NCBI GenBank assembly: GCA_030598905.1
Contig: JAUVPA010000107.1
Span: 1 to 6,191, forward strand
DNA from: Acidimicrobiia bacterium
GTDB lineage: Bacteria; Actinomycetota; Acidimicrobiia; Spongiisociales; UBA5794
Length of the DNA: 6,191 nucleotides
Reading direction: 5' to 3'
The notes under the pieces are model-generated. The model saw only the letters and a program-made list of their open reading frames with translations, did not search any database and was not told where the DNA came from. The position numbers were made by a program, and so were the translations under genes. Below, piece by piece: positions 1 to 5,455 of the stretch. The number at the start of each line of letters is the position of its first letter. Position 1 is the stretch's first letter.

Positions 1-847
1 CGGCCTGGTAGCAACGGTGAACCCCTGCGGGTTCGCCATGCTCCCTGCGTACCTGTCCTACTTCATGGGTCTCGACAACGGCGACGAATCGCAGGGCGGT
101 GCTCTACGCACGGCCCTGACGGTGGGTGCTGTGGTTTCTGCCGGATTCCTCATCGTGTTCGGTCTCGCCGGCCTGTTGATCACGGCAGGTTTCCGGCTCG
201 TTATCGACTTCATACCCTGGATTGCGCTGATCGTAGGACTCGGCATCACGGTCCTCGGCATCGCGATGCTCTTTGGTTATCAGATGACGGTGGGCCTCCC
301 CAAGGCGAAACGGGCCTCTCGGGATCGGGGATATGGATCCGTCTTTGCTTTCGGCGTGTCGTACGCCGTGGCATCGCTTTCGTGCACGTTGCCTGTGTTC
401 CTCACCGTTGTCGCCGCACAAGTGACCCGAGGCAGCTTCGTCTCCGGCATCGCGACGTTTGTCGCCTACGGCTTGGGAATGTCGCTGGTCCTCGTCGGCG
501 TCACCATTGCTCTCGCTCTCGGCAAGCAGACGCTCGTGGCACGGCTGCGGGGGTCTGCTCGATACATCAACCGTATCGCCGGAGGGATTCTCGTCCTCGC
601 CGGTGTGTACATCGTGTGGTTCTGGGGCACCAACATCGCCTCGGGAGCCGGTGCCCTCGGCAACGCAGGTGCCTTCCAATTCGTCGAAACACTCTCCCAG
701 AAGGCATCTGAGCTGATCGGCGACAACCCGCTGCTCTGGGGTGTCGGCCTCGTTCTCACGATCGGCATCGGTGTCTTGGTACTCGGACGGCGTCGCGAGA
801 CAAGCCGCGAGACAAGCCGCGAGACAACCGGGCCGCGTGGTCGCTAG
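1..847 (+). CDS. CcdA/DsbD-family membrane thiol-disulfide transporter (5'-truncated by window edge)
   Basis: An integral membrane protein of the cytochrome c biogenesis CcdA / DsbD-beta family. Such proteins carry reducing equivalents from cytoplasmic thioredoxin across the membrane to extracytoplasmic thiol proteins. The reading frame is open from base 2 (GLVATVNPCGF...), and the conserved NPCGF motif lies in the first helix, so the GTG at 17 is an internal Val codon and roughly 10-20 residues are missing upstream. The two family cysteines are both visible: NPCG (codon at 26) and SLSCTLP (codon at 383), the predicted redox pair. About 276 residues are present. Hydrophobic stretches give the expected six helices plus a seventh near the end (NPLLWGVGLVL..., about 727-786), then a short charged tail of RETS repeats ending in TAG at 845-847. 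The tail overlaps the start of the MFS gene. The thiol partner is not adjacent; it may lie upstream, outside the window. Family assignment is firm; the particular substrate (cytochrome c, metal or thioredoxin-like lipoprotein) is unknown. Confidence 0.9.
   Translation, partial: GLVATVNPCGFAMLPAYLSYFMGLDNGDESQGGALRTALTVGAVVSAGFLIVFGLAGLLITAGFRLVIDFIPWIALIVGLGITVLGIAMLFGYQMTVGLPKAKRASRDRGYGSVFAFGVSYAVASLSCTLPVFLTVVAAQVTRGSFVSGIATFVAYGLGMSLVLVGVTIALALGKQTLVARLRGSARYINRIAGGILVLAGVYIVWFWGTNIASGAGALGNAGAFQFVETLSQKASELIGDNPLLWGVGLVLTIGIGVLVLGRRRETSRETSRETTGPRGR
794..829 (+). repeat. 12-bp tandem repeat, three copies, in the CcdA/MFS overlap zone
   Basis: Three head-to-tail copies of CGCGAGACAAGC lie at 794-805, 806-817 and 818-829. 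The first two are identical and the third differs by one base (…AACC). Twelve bases are four codons, so gain or loss of a unit keeps the CcdA frame, where it encodes an RETS repeat in the hydrophilic C-terminal tail. In the frame of the downstream MFS gene the same bases read ARQA repeats, but they lie just before the preferred MFS start and are probably not translated in that frame. Slipped-strand copying is the likely origin (inference). Confidence 0.9.
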
Positions 848-2057
848 CGTCGAGCGCACTGTGCGCCCGGCGACGGCTCTTGCGTGGATCGCTTTCAGTC
901 AGTTCCTCGTCCTCACACTGTGGTTCTCGGCGTCGGCCGTGGCACCTCAGGTAGCGGTCGACTGGCGCCTCGATTCGAGCCAAGTCGCGTGGCTGACGCT
1001 GACGGTCCAACTCGGATTTGTCGCCGGTGCAGTTGCCTTTGCCGCCATCGGCCTCGCCGACTCGGTGCCTGCACGATTCCTGTTCATCGTCGCGGCGCAC
1101 GTCGCTGCTCTTGCCAATCTCGCGCTCCTCTTTGTCGGCGCCGAAACCGTCTGGGCGGCGTTCGTGCTGCGCTTCGTGACGGGCGTTGCTCTCGCCGGCG
1201 TTTATCCATCCGGCCTGAAGGCCATCAGTGGCTGGTTCGTTCGGGGAAGGGGAATGGCTCTCGGCGTGCTCGTCGGAGCACTAACTGTCGGATCGGCGGC
1301 GCCCCACCTCATTCGCGGAATAGGTTTCGAATGGCGCGGAGTGATCCTCGCTGCCTCGGTGCTGGCAGCGGCCGGCGGCTGGATCCTGTGGCTCAAGGTC
1401 TCCGACGGCCCGCATGAGGTGCCTCGCGCTGCCTTCTCCATGCATCACATCGGATCGGTCGTCCGCAACCGGGGCGTACGGCTCTCCACCTATGGCTACC
1501 TGGGCCACATGTGGGAGCTGTACGCCATGTGGACGTGGACTGCGGCTTTTCTTGCCGCGTCTGCCGTGGCCGCTGGGTACGGGACGGACTGGGTTTCCAC
1601 TGCGACCTTCGCCGTCATCGCGGTCGGCGGCCTCGGTGCGTGGCTCGCCGGAATTGCAGCAGATCGGTTCGGCAGAACCACGGTGGCCGGTGCCTCATTG
1701 GTCGTGTCCGGGACCTGCGCTGTTGCCACCCCTCTTGTCTTTGGAGCGCATCCCATCGTTGTCGTGGCACTGTTCCTGTTGTGGGGGTTCGCCGTGGTTG
1801 CCGACTCGGCTCAATTCAGCGCAATGGTCACCGAGACGGCTACGGACGTGAACCGCGGCACAGCCCTCGTGCTGCAAACGGGGCTCGGCTTCCTGCTGAC
1901 CCTCGTCACGATCCGGGGGGTACCGGTGATCGCCGAGGCCGCCGGATGGCAGTGGGCGTTTCCCTGGCTCGCGCTCGGCCCCGCCCTCGGCGTTGTCGCC
2001 ATGATCATCCTGCGTCGATCTCCGCTTGCCGCACGTCTTGCCTCTGGAGCCGGGTGA
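837..2057 (+). CDS. MFS transporter, nitrate/nitrite-porter-like (NarK/NasA-type) 12-TM protein
   Basis: A major facilitator superfamily permease of about 406 residues, the usual size, with about twelve hydrophobic segments beginning at residues 12-36 (ALAWIAFSQFLVLTLWFSAS). The loop between TM8 and TM9 carries an intact MFS motif A, LAGIAADRFGRTTV (residues about 270-283). The equivalent loop between TM2 and TM3 is degenerate (GLADSVPARF). TM4 carries R112-F-x-T-G-x-x-L-A-G-x-Y-P-S-G, an Arg/Gly-rich pattern reminiscent of the COG2223 nitrate/nitrite and cyanate-type porters; substrate cannot be read from this. The start is uncertain. GTG 837 overlaps the CcdA stop by 11 bp; GTG 861 would give 398 residues; neither has a good Shine-Dalgarno sequence. 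Extension back to GTG 741 would add a repetitive ARQA stretch and is unlikely. The overlap with ccdA and the immediate junction with the Crp-like gene argue for one transcript. Family confident, substrate unknown. Confidence 0.87.
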   Translation: MVASVERTVRPATALAWIAFSQFLVLTLWFSASAVAPQVAVDWRLDSSQVAWLTLTVQLGFVAGAVAFAAIGLADSVPARFLFIVAAHVAALANLALLFVGAETVWAAFVLRFVTGVALAGVYPSGLKAISGWFVRGRGMALGVLVGALTVGSAAPHLIRGIGFEWRGVILAASVLAAAGGWILWLKVSDGPHEVPRAAFSMHHIGSVVRNRGVRLSTYGYLGHMWELYAMWTWTAAFLAASAVAAGYGTDWVSTATFAVIAVGGLGAWLAGIAADRFGRTTVAGASLVVSGTCAVATPLVFGAHPIVVVALFLLWGFAVVADSAQFSAMVTETATDVNRGTALVLQTGLGFLLTLVTIRGVPVIAEAAGWQWAFPWLALGPALGVVAMIILRRSPLAARLASGAG

Positions 2058-2090
2058 AAGAAGGGCGTCGGGAGCCGAGCGGGAAGAAAT

Positions 2091-2110
2091 GTCAATGTGA
2101 CGACGTTGTC
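2091..2110 (+). promoter_or_regulatory. Possible operator palindromes just upstream of the Crp-like ATG
   Basis: Two small inverted repeats sit between the MFS stop and ATG 2117: GTCA-ATG-TGAC at 2091-2101 and the imperfect palindrome GACGACGTTGTC at 2099-2110 (10 of 12 positions symmetric). Crp-family regulators often bind near their own gene, so autoregulation is possible. The sites do not match the E. coli CRP consensus (TGTGA-N6-TCACA), and if translation starts at GTG 2054 they are simply coding. Short palindromes also arise by chance. Confidence 0.2.
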
Positions 2111-2116
2111 GACGGC

Positions 2117-2797
2117 ATGGACGCCGCTGAACAACAACACTTTGCCTGGCTCGCCCGTTCCTTCGGCCGGACGGATTACTTGCCGTTGACGACATCCGAT
2201 CTCGAAGCCCTCGGAGACGCCGGGGAGTATGTCGAGAAGTACCCGGGAACCCATCTCTTCAAGGAGGGTGCCGACTCCGACGCGGCCTACGTGATTCGCG
2301 ACGGAGACGTGGAGCTGTATCGCACCCGGGGCCAGGGGGGCCGCATGGTGGTGGGGCGTGTTGGCTCCGGCGCCGTGATCGGCGATATCGCACTATTCCA
2401 GGCCAGGCCCTACATCTCGAGTGCCCAGGCCATTGGGCCGGTGACCGCATTCAGGCTCGAGAGAGCGCGTCTCCTCCCACTCCTCATACAACATCCCGTG
2501 ATCGCCATGCGGTGGCTCGTGGCGGGTCTCAACCAACTCGAGGCAACACAACGCCGGGTGTTGCGTCTGATGCATCGCACCGTCAGGCAGCAGGTCGCCG
2601 AACTCGTCCTCGACGAAGCCGACCGCTACGGCGAGCTCCATCTCTCCCAGACCAGCCTGGCCAACCTGCTCGGGGCGAGCAGGCAGTCCGTGAACCAAGC
2701 ACTGTCAGAGCTCAGGCGAGAGGGAGCGCTCGAGACCGGGTACCGGGTAATCAGGGTGAGCGATCGTGCCGCCCTCACTGTGGCGACCGCCAGTTGA
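2117..2797 (+). CDS. Crp/Fnr-family transcriptional regulator
   Basis: A one-component DNA-binding regulator, 226 residues from ATG 2117, the normal family length. An N-terminal cyclic-nucleotide-binding-type beta barrel spans about residues 22-115 (PGTHLFKEG, AYVIRDGDVELYR, GAVIGDIALF), a dimer helix about 117-150, and a C-terminal winged helix about 158-215 with recognition helix GASRQSVNQALSELRREG (186-203). The phosphate-binding cassette is altered: E. coli CRP GEL…ERSA reads GDI…ISSA here, so the cAMP-contacting Arg82 is replaced by Ser and Glu72 by Asp, arguing against cAMP as ligand. In the recognition helix CRP Arg180 is kept (R189) but Glu181 and Arg185 are Gln (Q190, Q194), so a different operator is likely. 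An alternative start is GTG 2054, which overlaps the MFS stop as GTGA with GGAG at 2046-2049 and would add 21 residues containing a Cys-x-Cys. The gene probably ends the ccdA-MFS-regulator run, and its stop directly abuts the stop of the convergent gene. Confidence 0.9.
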   Translation: MDAAEQQHFAWLARSFGRTDYLPLTTSDLEALGDAGEYVEKYPGTHLFKEGADSDAAYVIRDGDVELYRTRGQGGRMVVGRVGSGAVIGDIALFQARPYISSAQAIGPVTAFRLERARLLPLLIQHPVIAMRWLVAGLNQLEATQRRVLRLMHRTVRQQVAELVLDEADRYGELHLSQTSLANLLGASRQSVNQALSELRREGALETGYRVIRVSDRAALTVATAS

Positions 2798-2818
2798 TCA
2801 GCGTCGCCGGAGGGCGGC
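2768..2818. terminator. Nested inverted repeat spanning the abutting stop codons of convergent genes
   Basis: Perfect 9-bp outer arms GCCGCCCTC (2768-2776) and GAGGGCGGC (2810-2818) enclose 6-bp inner arms GGCGAC (2782-2787) and GTCGCC (2803-2808). The inner stem can be extended by a GC/GC pair across a one-base bulge, leaving a loop of about 10 nt (2791-2800). That loop contains both stop codons, TGA 2795-2797 (+) and TCA 2798-2800 (- strand TGA). The fold can form on either transcript. Neither strand has a T-run after the stem, so it is not a canonical intrinsic terminator; it may be a U-tract-less bidirectional terminator or a 3'-end stabilising hairpin. The inverted repeat is seen directly; the role is inferred. 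Confidence 0.45.
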
Positions 2819-3172
2819 GAACAGCGTTGCCGCCACAGCCCCCACACCTGCGAATACGATGGCTTCCATGAGAGGGCCCGAGAAACTGCCGAAGGCCGGC
2901 CCATCCATGTTGCCCATGGCAACAACAGCCAAAGCGGCCCCGACCGCCAGGAGGAATCCACCAAACCCGGTGCCGATCACCACCAGAGGCCGCAGTGGCC
3001 CGGCGTCCTCGAATGCCAGCAGCACAGAGGGCGTGCCGGCGATGAGAATGGGTGCCAGATGGAATGTCGCATCGGGACGGATGGCTGCGATGACGATCCA
3101 CAACAAGCCGAGGGCCGTCGCCCATCCAAGAGCGCGAACCGGAGTCTCTTGGGCGAGAGTCGCCGTCTCCAC
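2798..3172 (-). CDS. Small four-helix integral membrane protein of unknown function
   Basis: A 124-residue hydrophobic protein that I do not recognise. It starts at GTG 3172, the only start codon in this open frame between the upstream stop at 3194-3196 and the first helix. A close ribosome site is lacking; a GAGAAGG lies about 16 nt upstream. Four membrane segments are apparent: residues about 14-31 (ALGWATALGLLWIVIAAI), 36-54 (TFHLAPILIAGTPSVLLAF), 60-86 (Gly/Ala-rich, GTGFGGFLLAVGAALAVV) and 100-121, ending in a basic RRR tail. Charged or polar features are few: RPDATFH between TM1 and TM2, FEDAGPLRP between TM2 and TM3, and GNMDGP after TM3. There are no cysteines and no enzymatic motif. 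It is convergent with the Crp-like gene and divergent from the DUF3179 gene, so it is its own transcription unit. Hydrophobic periodicity and coherent membrane topology make it a real gene; the opposite-strand frame over the same bases is Pro/Ala/Arg-rich and looks like a shadow. Confidence 0.75.
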   Translation of the reverse strand: METATLAQETPVRALGWATALGLLWIVIAAIRPDATFHLAPILIAGTPSVLLAFEDAGPLRPLVVIGTGFGGFLLAVGAALAVVAMGNMDGPAFGSFSGPLMEAIVFAGVGAVAATLFAALRRR

Positions 3173-3199
3173 GGTCCAAGCAACGCTGCCTTCTCACCC

Positions 3200-3232
3200 T
3201 GTCCGCGGCCAATGTCTACGATTGGACAGTCC
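3200..3232. promoter_or_regulatory. Divergent promoter region with overlapping palindromes
   Basis: The 96 bp between the divergent starts (3173-3268) must hold promoters for both genes. On the + strand TACGAT at 3217-3222 resembles a -10 box, which would give a 5' leader of about 40 nt before ATG 3269; no good -35 lies 16-18 bp upstream. Three inverted repeats overlap here: TGTCC (3200-3204) with GGACA (3224-3228), CCAAT (3209-3213) with ATTGG (3221-3225), and GGAC-A-GTCC (3224-3232). They could be an operator covering the putative -10. No - strand promoter is convincing. Confidence 0.3.
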
Positions 3233-3268
3233 GGCCGCCCCGCCGCGCGCTCCGACGTTATCGCGGTC

Positions 3269-4516
3269 ATGAAGACGCACCGCCGCGACGGACACAAACC
3301 GACCTGGCTCCTCGTGATCGCCGCAGGATCCTTGATACTCGCAGCATGTGGTGCCGCTGGAAGTGATGTGGGGAATGACAGCGATCACGAGGCATCATCG
3401 TCAACTACCGTGACCACGACCACCATGGCAGAAGCGCTTCCCGCCGCAGGTACCTTGCCCGATGGCCCGTCGGCGCTCTCCGATCCCGGCTCACCGGAAT
3501 TCCCCGACCCGCTGGTCCCAATCGATGAGATCATCTCCGGCGGACCGCCACCCGACGGCATACCTCCCATTGACAGCCCGGTCTTCGTCGACGTCATCGA
3601 CAATCTCGACATCATCGATCCCAACGAGCCGGTCGTCGCCCTCGAGATCAACGGCGACGCCAGGGCGTACCCGGTGCGAGCCATGATCTGGCATGAGATC
3701 GTCAACGACACGGTCGGCGGGGTTCCCGTGTCTGTAACGTATTGCCCGCTCTGCAACTCGGCCGTCAGCTACCGACGTGAGATCAACGGGGTGGAAACAA
3801 CTTTCGGCACCTCCGGCCGGTTGTTTGCCTCCGCTCTCGTCATGTACGACCGAGCAACCCAGTCTCTGTGGACGCACTTCGACGGCAGAGCCGTTGTCGG
3901 AGTTCTCACCGGTACGCAACTGGAATCGATTCCATCGCCGCTGCTGGCTTGGGATGAGTTCCGCTCGACATATCCGACGGGTCAGGTGCTCGACTTCGAG
4001 AATCTGGGATTCCGCCGCGACTACGGCCGAAACCCGTACACCGGATACGACAACCCCGACAGCAACCCGTTCCTCTTCCGTGGCACGCTGGATGATCGGG
4101 CCAAGGCCAAGCAGCGAGTCGTCGGAGTCACGATCGACGAAGTGTCAACCGCCTTCTCCCTCGAATTCCTCAGCGACGGCGAAGCCAAGGCGACGAACAC
4201 GACGATCGGCGAAGTTCCGATCGTCATCCTGTGGAAGTCGGGCCAGGCATCTGCGCTCGACGGCTTCGAGATCTCAGAAGGATTCGATGTTGGCAGCGTA
4301 GGAGTGTTCGATCCCGCCGTCGATGGGCAGTTGCTCACTTTCGAGGTGGTTGCCGGCGAATTCCTCGATCTGGAGACCCGAAGCACCTGGAATGTCACCG
4401 GAGAGGCCACTGCCGGTTCACTTGTTGGCACTCGCCTGACGCGGCTCGATCACCTCGACACTTTCTGGTTCGCCTGGTCGACGTACCGTCCCGGAACGGA
4501 CCTGATCGAGGGCTGA
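3269..4516 (+). CDS. DUF3179 domain lipoprotein with CPLC motif
   Basis: A 415-residue exported protein. Residues 1-27 form a lipoprotein signal: basic start (MKTHRRDGHK), hydrophobic core (WLLVIAAGSLI) and lipobox LAAC with Cys27 as lipidation site, so it should be anchored on the outer face of the membrane. A Ser/Thr-rich linker (about 43-53) and a Pro/Gly/Asp-rich stretch (about 58-104) lead to the DUF3179 domain. Recognisable family segments are GDARAYPVRAMIWHEIVND (129-147), VTYCPLCNSAVSYRR (156-170), the GTSGRLFASALVMYDRATQSLW region, and a C-terminal HLDTFWFAWSTYRPGT. The only cysteines are Cys27 and the CPLC pair Cys159/Cys162, which suggests a redox-active disulfide or metal site; the biochemical function of DUF3179 is not known to me. 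ATG 3269 is chosen because it gives a normal signal peptide; ATG 3212 would add 19 residues. Neither has a clear Shine-Dalgarno. The gene is divergent from the small membrane protein and 45 bp upstream of the ABC operon. Confidence 0.9.
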   Translation: MKTHRRDGHKPTWLLVIAAGSLILAACGAAGSDVGNDSDHEASSSTTVTTTTMAEALPAAGTLPDGPSALSDPGSPEFPDPLVPIDEIISGGPPPDGIPPIDSPVFVDVIDNLDIIDPNEPVVALEINGDARAYPVRAMIWHEIVNDTVGGVPVSVTYCPLCNSAVSYRREINGVETTFGTSGRLFASALVMYDRATQSLWTHFDGRAVVGVLTGTQLESIPSPLLAWDEFRSTYPTGQVLDFENLGFRRDYGRNPYTGYDNPDSNPFLFRGTLDDRAKAKQRVVGVTIDEVSTAFSLEFLSDGEAKATNTTIGEVPIVILWKSGQASALDGFEISEGFDVGSVGVFDPAVDGQLLTFEVVAGEFLDLETRSTWNVTGEATAGSLVGTRLTRLDHLDTFWFAWSTYRPGTDLIEG

Positions 4517-4561
4517 CCCCGGCTCGCCTAGACCCGGCGTCCCCGCGAGGATGCTGCCGAC

Positions 4562-5455
4562 ATGGACCGACGAGCCGAAGCCGCCATCACCACAACCGAC
4601 CTCACCAAGAAGTACGGAACGACGATGGCGCTCGACCATGTCGCTATTGATGTGCCGACCGGTGCGGTGTACGGACTCGTTGGCCCCAACGGCGCCGGAA
4701 AGACGACACTTCTCGGGCTACTCGCCGGATTGCGCCATGCCACCCTCGGATCGATCTCCATCGACGTCGAATCGATCGGAGTTCTTCCCGACACACCTCG
4801 CTTCGACCCCTGGCTGACGGCCCGCGAGGTCGTCGAGTTGGCGCGACACCTCGCAAACCCTGACGTTCCCGAGGGACAAACGGATGCGATCCTCGAACAG
4901 GCGGGCCTCGCCGAGGCGGCACACCGTCGGGTACGCGGCTACTCACGCGGAATGCTCCAGCGCCTTGGGCTCGCCGCAGCTGTGATCGGGGATCCCGACA
5001 TGCTCCTACTCGATGAGCCGGCGGCGGCACTTGATCCAGCAGGCCGGAGGGAGGTGCTCGATCTCGTCACCCAACTACGAGGAAGAGCAACAGTCGTCTT
5101 CTCCAGCCACATCCTCGAAGACGTACAAGAGGTGTGCGACACCATTGGGATCCTCCGGCGAGGCGAGCTCGTATACCAGGGGGAGCTCGGTGATCTCCTC
5201 GACGGCAACACGACCGATCGTTACATCGTGAGGCTGCGGTCGGGCCATAGTTCGATCGCCAGAAAGTTGCGGGGTGAGCCTTGGGTGGAGCGGGCAACGG
5301 AGGAGTCGGGCGGTGCCATCGCAGTCGAGGTGAACGACACCGACGCCGCGGAGAAACGGCTCATTCAGGTACTCGCCGCCTCGGAACACCCGGTCGTATC
5401 TGTGGTACCGGAAGCAACCTCGCTCGAGCAGATCTTCCTCGAGGTGACCCGGTGA
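4562..5455 (+). CDS. ABC transporter ATP-binding protein (ABC-2 / CcmA-type)
   Basis: The cytoplasmic ATPase of an ABC-2 type transporter, 297 residues. Motifs in order: Walker A GPNGAGKTT (41-49), Q-loop region IGVLPDTPRFDPWLT (72-86) where the usual Gln is Asp77, signature YSRGMLQR (127-134) replacing LSGGQ as is common in this subfamily, Walker B MLLLDEP with catalytic Glu152 (147-153), D-loop AALD (155-158) and switch His183 in SSH. A C-terminal domain of about 85 residues (from about 213) is typical of drug/antibiotic or multicopper-type (NosF/CcmA-like) ATPases of COG1131. ATG 4562 has AGGA at 4548-4551, a slightly long 10-nt spacing; an ATG at 4551 is in another frame. The stop overlaps the permease start by 4 bp (GTGA), so the two are translationally coupled. 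Substrate and direction are not determinable, but most single-ATPase ABC-2 systems are exporters. Confidence 0.93.
   Translation: MDRRAEAAITTTDLTKKYGTTMALDHVAIDVPTGAVYGLVGPNGAGKTTLLGLLAGLRHATLGSISIDVESIGVLPDTPRFDPWLTAREVVELARHLANPDVPEGQTDAILEQAGLAEAAHRRVRGYSRGMLQRLGLAAAVIGDPDMLLLDEPAAALDPAGRREVLDLVTQLRGRATVVFSSHILEDVQEVCDTIGILRRGELVYQGELGDLLDGNTTDRYIVRLRSGHSSIARKLRGEPWVERATEESGGAIAVEVNDTDAAEKRLIQVLAASEHPVVSVVPEATSLEQIFLEVTR
5441..5447 (+). promoter_or_regulatory. Ribosome binding site of the ABC permease
   Basis: GAGGTGA, complementary over seven bases to the 16S anti-Shine-Dalgarno, lies inside the 3' end of the ATPase gene, 4 nt before GTG 5452. It fixes the permease start at the GTGA overlap rather than at an upstream codon of the same open frame. 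Confidence 0.7.

Noticed and set aside
741..836. N-terminal extension of the MFS protein from GTG 741
   Set aside because: It would lie almost wholly over the ccdA end and encode a Ser-rich and ARQA-repeat stretch that does not resemble an MFS N-terminus; GTG 837 or 861 is more natural.
104..859. 251-codon open frame on the - strand opposite ccdA
   Set aside because: It is antisense to a clearly recognised CcdA protein and its translation is charged, low-complexity (Glu/Arg/Asp-rich) sequence without a domain, as expected of an antisense shadow in GC-rich DNA.
2096..2111. TGTGA at 2096-2100 as half of an E. coli-type CRP site
   Set aside because: The second half-site TCACA is absent at the required spacing, and the regulator's recognition helix differs from CRP.
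3212..3268. ATG 3212 as the start of the DUF3179 lipoprotein
   Set aside because: It would put 19 extra residues before an already complete lipoprotein signal peptide and would place the candidate -10 box inside the gene; ATG 3269 is the better start.
2766..3272. 168-codon + strand open frame opposite the small membrane protein
   Set aside because: The translation is rich in Pro, Ala, Arg and Ser with no fold or motif. The - strand frame over the same bases gives well-formed membrane helices.
4523..4549. CTCGC / GCGAG inverted repeat between the DUF3179 and ABC genes as a terminator
   Set aside because: Arms of only 5 bp with a 17-nt loop and no following T-run; too weak to call in GC-rich DNA.
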